10,099 nt of DNA from Alphaproteobacteria bacterium UBA2954 (GTDB lineage: Bacteria > Pseudomonadota > Alphaproteobacteria > Puniceispirillales > Puniceispirillaceae). Position 1 is the first letter of the stretch; every line of letters starts with the position of its first letter. Positions 6,585 to 10,099 of the stretch are shown piece by piece. Location: NCBI GenBank assembly GCA_002348585.1, contig DEBO01000048.1, positions 1 to 10,099 of the forward strand. The letters run 5' to 3'. The position numbers and the translations under genes were made by a program. Under the pieces are notes generated by a model. That model worked only from the letters and a program-made list of their open reading frames with translations, was not told where the DNA came from and ran no database searches.

Positions 6585-7943
6585 TTAGCGCAGAAATGCA
6601 GGAATGTGATCACTGTCTTTAAAGCTATTTCCTTTCCAGGCGGGAGGGCGTTTTTCACCCTGATCAGAGCGTCTGGCGGGTACTTTATCAACCTCATCAG
6701 GATTTTTTTCTTCCTGGCTTAACTGAACTGGAGCAGTCTTATTTAAAGTACGGCTTTCTCGATGTTTTTTTTCGGATTTTACAGCATCGTTAGTTGAATG
6801 CTCTTTTTTCGACTGCCGACCGGTGTTCGATAAAACAGGAATGGGCTGACCTGTTAGTTTTTCGATTGCTAATATGGCTTTTTCATCATCTTCACCGGCA
6901 ATCAGCGTAAAGGCATGGCCATGGCGACCGGCACGGCCGGTGCGCCCGATACGGTGCACATAATCTTCTGCGTTAGACGGGACGTCAAAATTAAACACAT
7001 GGCTGACACTGGGGATGTCAAGGCCGCGTGCAGCAACATCAGACGCAACCAACAGGGGTATCTGCCCATTTTTGAATTCATCCAGAGCGACCAGACGTGC
7101 ACTCTGGGTCATGTCGCCATGCAGACCTGTCGCTGAGAAGCCATGCCGTTTCATCGATGACAGCAAAGTTGAGATATCTCGTTTTCGGTTGCAGAAAATG
7201 ACTGCATTTTGAATATCCTGGCTGCGCAGCAGATCCCGCAGTGCCTCACGTTTCTTCCGAAAAGTTGTACGCACTAAATTCTGGCTGATTGTATCGGCTG
7301 TCGATGCAGGTTTGGCGACTTCGATCAGTTTTGGGTTCATGACAAACTTGCGACCGATTGTATGAATTTCTTCAGATAATGTTGCCGAAAAGAACAGGGT
7401 CTGCCGCATAATAGGTAAAAAGCTAACAATGCGCTCTACATCAGGAATGAAGCCCATATCCAACATACGATCAGCTTCATCAATGACTAGAATCTTTACA
7501 TCTTGAAGGAGTACTTTGCCGCGTTCAAAATGATCTAATAAGCGGCCAGGTGTTGCAATAAGCACATCAACACCTTTACTAAGAGCAGCATCCTGCTCAG
7601 AAAAACTTACACCGCCTATCAGCAAGGCCATATTCATTTTATGGTTAACTGAAAATTTTTTAAATGACTCAGAAACCTGCGCGGCCAATTCTCTTGTTGG
7701 AGCTAGAATAAGCGAGCGGGGCATGCGTGCTTTCGCTCGTCCGGACGCCAAAATGTCGATCATTGGCAAAGTGAAAGACGCGGTTTTGCCCGTTCCTGTC
7801 TGCGCAGATCCCAGTATATCACGACCCATCAATACAGACGGGATTGAGGCGGCCTGAATGGGGGTAGGCATTTCATAGCCGAGTAAAGAAACAGCTTTGA
7901 CAAGCTCATCACTGAGCCCTAAATCAATAAATTGGGAAGAAAT
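6585..7943 (-). CDS. DEAD-box ATP-dependent RNA helicase, RhlE-like, probable ATT start
   Basis: Such helicases unwind short RNA duplexes in ribosome assembly, cold adaptation or mRNA decay. Read from ATT at 7941-7943 the protein has 452 residues. The Q motif spans about 5-30 (conserved Phe5, then GYEMPTPIQ), followed by motif I AQTGTGKT (47-54), Ia PTRELA (82-87), TPGR (131-134), DEAD (155-158), SAT (186-188), ARGLDIP (305-311) and HRIGRTGRAG (330-339). A charged, Lys/Glu-rich tail runs from about 374. The first in-frame ATG (7869-7871) would cut off most of the Q motif, including Phe5. Between it and the in-frame stop at 7956-7958 there is no ATG, GTG or TTG. ATT at 7943 has AAAGGA eight bases ahead, so it is the best start unless the sequence has an error. 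Confidence 0.9.
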   Translation of the reverse strand: MSSQFIDLGLSDELVKAVSLLGYEMPTPIQAASIPSVLMGRDILGSAQTGTGKTASFTLPMIDILASGRAKARMPRSLILAPTRELAAQVSESFKKFSVNHKMNMALLIGGVSFSEQDAALSKGVDVLIATPGRLLDHFERGKVLLQDVKILVIDEADRMLDMGFIPDVERIVSFLPIMRQTLFFSATLSEEIHTIGRKFVMNPKLIEVAKPASTADTISQNLVRTTFRKKREALRDLLRSQDIQNAVIFCNRKRDISTLLSSMKRHGFSATGLHGDMTQSARLVALDEFKNGQIPLLVASDVAARGLDIPSVSHVFNFDVPSNAEDYVHRIGRTGRAGRHGHAFTLIAGEDDEKAILAIEKLTGQPIPVLSNTGRQSKKEHSTNDAVKSEKKHRESRTLNKTAPVQLSQEEKNPDEVDKVPARRSDQGEKRPPAWKGNSFKDSDHIPAFLR

Positions 7944-7951
7944 AGTGGTAA

Positions 7952-7957
7952 TCCTTT
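7952..7957 (-). promoter_or_regulatory. Shine-Dalgarno of the helicase gene, pointing to an ATT start
   Basis: On the minus strand AAAGGA is followed by an 8-base spacer and ATT (7943-7941), then codons for Ser-Ser-Gln-Phe that lead straight into the conserved Q motif. No other purine-rich site lies near the later ATG at 7871. The first base of this site follows directly into the in-frame stop (7956-7958), so translation cannot begin further upstream in this frame. Confidence 0.6.
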
Positions 7958-7970
7958 AATATCGACGGAT

Positions 7971-7976
7971 CTTATA
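7971..7976 (-). promoter_or_regulatory. Candidate -10 of the helicase gene
   Basis: TATAAG on the minus strand matches five of six consensus bases. It would place transcription start about 20 bases before the proposed ATT start, a normal leader length. The -35 region is poor. A leader this short also argues against a translation start further upstream. Confidence 0.35.
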
Positions 7977-8107
7977 TCTGCTTCAGAAATAATAAACTGG
8001 TTGCACTTATTACCAATACGGATGCATTTCTATCAGAGTACACTGATTTTGTTTCCTGGTCAAATGACAAGCGGCACTGGTGTTGTTTTCCATTCCTGCG
8101 TATGCTG

Positions 8108-8116
8108 TGCTAAAAT
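8108..8116 (+). promoter_or_regulatory. Candidate extended -10 promoter of the alpha/beta hydrolase
   Basis: TGC followed by TAAAAT (8111-8116) forms an extended -10 (TGn plus a five-of-six hexamer), which can work without a good -35; the -35 position here is poor. Transcription would start near 8122-8124. That leaves a leader of about 20 bases before ATG 8145, or almost none before ATG 8124. The remaining sequence of the divergent gap (about 7977-8107) shows nothing else that I can support. Confidence 0.35.
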
Positions 8117-8144
8117 TTTGGCTATGAACCTTGGATTTTCTCTT

Positions 8145-8852
8145 ATGCCGACACTTGTATTTATACCCGGCCTGCTCTGCACTTCAGCTTTATTTCAAGC
8201 GCAGATCGATGTGCTGGAGACCACACATAAGATTATGATTGCAGACACGACTGGCCTTGACAGTATTTCGGCGATGTCTAAACGCATTCTCGCACAGACG
8301 GACGGGCCTTTAATCCTGTTTGGCTTGTCGATGGGCGGCTATATTGCGATGGAAACCGCAAGGCTAGATGCTAGCAGGGTGCATGGACTTGGCTTGTTTT
8401 CAACAGGAGCACGTGCGGATACAGAAGACAGGCGCAAAATGCGGAATGATCTAGTAAGGCTATCATCTATAGGGAAATTCAGAGGTGTTACTCCCCGATT
8501 ATTGCCAAAATTCCTATCCCCGCAGGCATTGCAGAATGAACAGTTGACAAACATCGTTGTTCAAATGGCAGAGAAGGTAGGGCAACACAATTTTGCGCTG
8601 CAGCAACAGGCTATTTCAAACCGCATCGACCATCGGCCCCATCTTTCATCCTATACTAATCCATCCTGCGTGGTTTGCGGGGATATTGATGAATTAACAC
8701 CGCCTGATTTAGCTGTTGAGATGGCAGATTTGTTGCCGAACTGTGATCTGAAGTTGCTGGAGGCAACCGGGCATTTGTCAACTATGGAAGCGCCGGAAGC
8801 TTGTCTTGCTGCGATGCAGAGTCTCATTGAAAGAGTAGAGCAGGATAGCTGA
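8145..8852 (+). CDS. Alpha/beta hydrolase, substrate unknown
   Basis: From ATG 8145 the protein has 235 residues. It opens with MPTLVFIPGLL, a first strand plus oxyanion-loop region typical of this fold. The nucleophile elbow is GLSMGG with Ser62. The acid is in GDIDELTPP, probably Asp182, and the base is His210 in ATGHLSTMEAPE. The catalytic triad is therefore complete, and the spacing fits single-domain esterases, lactonases or acyltransfer-related hydrolases. No substrate can be read from the sequence. The short cap region (about 90-165) is polar and rich in Gln. ATG 8124 would add seven residues; longer extensions toward 7932 run through unlikely N-terminal sequence and the candidate promoter. 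It is convergent with parE, 16 bases apart, and divergent from the helicase. Confidence 0.85.
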   Translation: MPTLVFIPGLLCTSALFQAQIDVLETTHKIMIADTTGLDSISAMSKRILAQTDGPLILFGLSMGGYIAMETARLDASRVHGLGLFSTGARADTEDRRKMRNDLVRLSSIGKFRGVTPRLLPKFLSPQALQNEQLTNIVVQMAEKVGQHNFALQQQAISNRIDHRPHLSSYTNPSCVVCGDIDELTPPDLAVEMADLLPNCDLKLLEATGHLSTMEAPEACLAAMQSLIERVEQDS

Positions 8853-8868
8853 CCTGCATCTGTGTGGT

Positions 8869-10099
8869 CTAAACATCCAATTCTTGTATCACTTCATAAG
8901 CATGATCACGAATATAATCAAATCGCAATTCTGGCTTTTTACCCATCAACGTGTTTACTAGCTTGTCAACATTGCGACGGTCATCCGCGCCATCTATGTT
9001 CTGTTTGGGAAGGCCGACTTGCAACAATCTGCGGCTTTCAAGGTTCATAGTGGTTTCTTTCAATTGAGCGGGCGGCATTTCTCCCAGACCTTTAAAGCGA
9101 CTGATATCGACCTTTGATTTTTGCGTGAATTGTGTTTGAAGTAGATGGTCACGATGCTCATCATCTAACGCGTAGGCTGTTACGGCTCCCTGTGTCATCC
9201 TGTACAGGGGCGGCTGGGCAAGATAAAGATGGCCTTTTTCAATAAGCTCTGGCATCTCGCGGTAAAAATAGGTCATCAATAAGGCGGCAATATGGGCCCC
9301 ATCTACATCAGCATCCGTCATGATGATGATCTTTCCATATCGCAGCCTATCTGTGGAAAATTCCCTGCCGCCCTTTACCCCGAGTGCAAGAGCCAGATCA
9401 GATAGTTCTTGATTTTGAGATAATTTCTCAGCTGTTGCACTGGCTACATTTAAAATCTTCCCACGCAAAGGTAATACAGCCTGCGTCTTTCTGTTTCGGG
9501 CTGATTTTGCTGATCCGCCTGCACTATCTCCTTCGACCAGAAACAATTCTGTAAGCTCTGTATTTGTTTCAGTACAGTCAGATAATTTTCCTGGCAAACG
9601 CAGTTTTTGCGTGGCTGATTTGCGGGCCACATCTTTTTCTTTGCGTTTGCGTTTGCGATCCTCCATGCGCTCAATCGCGCGTTCCAGGAGGTCATTTGCC
9701 CGTGCAGGCTCATCTGAAAGCCAAATTTCAAATCTGTCACGAACAGCTGATTCAGTTTGTCTAGCCGCATCAGCAGTTACCAGCTTGTCTTTTGTCTGCC
9801 CCTGAAATTGGGGATCCTTTAAAAAAACAGACAGCATCCCGGCAGTTTCTGCAAGGATATCTTCTGCTGTAAGTTCTGCAGCTCTCTTCTGGCTCACCAT
9901 ATCACCGTAATTACGCAGTCCACGGGAGATGGCTTGCCTGAAGCCTGTTTCATGTGTGCCGCCCAACGGGGTAGGCACGGTATTGCAATAGGATCGGAAA
10001 AAACCGTCCTCTGCGGGCGTCAGCCAGGTAATCGCCCATTCAAATTTCTGCCCCTCAATTTCTATACGCCCTGCGAAAGGCTGGCTTAACAGCAGTGGT
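8869..10099 (-). CDS. parE: DNA topoisomerase IV subunit B, ParE (5' end missing)
   Basis: ParE supplies the ATPase and part of the Mg2+ site of topoisomerase IV, which separates linked daughter chromosomes. The frame runs off the right edge; 409 C-terminal residues are visible. They begin in the transducer domain (FAGRIEIEG, then SYCNTVPTPLGGTHETG). The ATP-sensing QTK loop is at about 101-103. The TOPRIM domain follows with EGDSAGG (189-195), PLRGKILNV and TDADVDGAHI (261-270), which supply the metal-binding acids. ISRFKGLGEMPPAQLKETTM and the ending GKKPELRFDYI point to ParE rather than GyrB, and there is no GyrB-type C-terminal insertion. GTG at 9976-9978 is an internal valine, not the start. 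All visible key residues are intact. Confidence 0.95.
   Translation of the reverse strand, partial: PLLLSQPFAGRIEIEGQKFEWAITWLTPAEDGFFRSYCNTVPTPLGGTHETGFRQAISRGLRNYGDMVSQKRAAELTAEDILAETAGMLSVFLKDPQFQGQTKDKLVTADAARQTESAVRDRFEIWLSDEPARANDLLERAIERMEDRKRKRKEKDVARKSATQKLRLPGKLSDCTETNTELTELFLVEGDSAGGSAKSARNRKTQAVLPLRGKILNVASATAEKLSQNQELSDLALALGVKGGREFSTDRLRYGKIIIMTDADVDGAHIAALLMTYFYREMPELIEKGHLYLAQPPLYRMTQGAVTAYALDDEHRDHLLQTQFTQKSKVDISRFKGLGEMPPAQLKETTMNLESRRLLQVGLPKQNIDGADDRRNVDKLVNTLMGKKPELRFDYIRDHAYEVIQELDV

Noticed and set aside
7932..8144. N-terminal extension of the alpha/beta hydrolase from TTG 7932 or ATG 8022
   Set aside because: The extension has no resemblance to the family, overlaps the helicase leader and promoter, and passes through the candidate hydrolase promoter. 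The fold clearly begins at MPTLVF.
8840..8857. Inverted repeat GCAGG, 8-base loop, CCTGC between the hydrolase and parE
   Set aside because: It has only five pairs and overlaps the hydrolase stop codon. No T-run follows on either strand, so it is not a convincing intrinsic terminator.
9976..9978. GTG as the start of parE
   Set aside because: The frame stays open to the right edge and the upstream codons encode conserved ParE sequence (FAGRIEIEG, SYCNT), so this is an internal valine.

Overview
The window looks like chromosomal DNA from an alphaproteobacterium. The strongest clue is an intact gcrA, a cell-cycle transcription regulator largely confined to that class. The ParE tail and the RhlE-like helicase also read like alphaproteobacterial versions. 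Base composition looks moderate by eye, which would fit a marine lineage such as SAR116 better than high-GC Caulobacter or Rhizobium relatives; that placement is inference. I see no insertion sequence, integrase, phage gene, tRNA, rRNA or CRISPR array.

Layout. Positions 1-1476 (+) hold the C-terminal two thirds or so of a molybdenum hydroxylase large subunit (CoxL/xanthine dehydrogenase family), cut by the left edge. It overlaps msrB (1473-1880, +) by 4 bases, so the two are probably translationally coupled. A short intergenic stretch (1881-2025) contains a possible three-way RNA fold and an 8-codon micro-ORF with a strong Shine-Dalgarno. A small exported EF-hand protein lies on the minus strand (2026-2442). 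It diverges from a shikimate-dehydrogenase-family gene (about 2625-3488, +). Then come gcrA (3560-3946, +) and pepN (3936-6557, +), overlapping by 11 bases.

The second half has two convergent pairs. pepN meets an RhlE-like DEAD-box RNA helicase on the minus strand (6585-7943). The helicase diverges from an alpha/beta hydrolase gene (about 8145-8852, +), which converges on the 3' part of parE (8869 to the right edge, minus). Gene spacing is tight and no stretch longer than about 200 bases lacks a gene.

These are mostly housekeeping functions: oxidative damage repair, metabolism, cell-cycle transcription, proteolysis, RNA remodelling and chromosome decatenation. I found no convincing new multi-gene system. 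The points most worth a second look are: the helicase reading frame has no ATG, GTG or TTG upstream of its conserved Q motif and appears to start at ATT behind a well-placed Shine-Dalgarno; the shikimate-dehydrogenase homologue lacks the usual Ser-x-Ser substrate motif; gcrA is fused by overlap to pepN; msrB is coupled to a molybdenum hydroxylase; and there is the structured micro-ORF between convergent genes.
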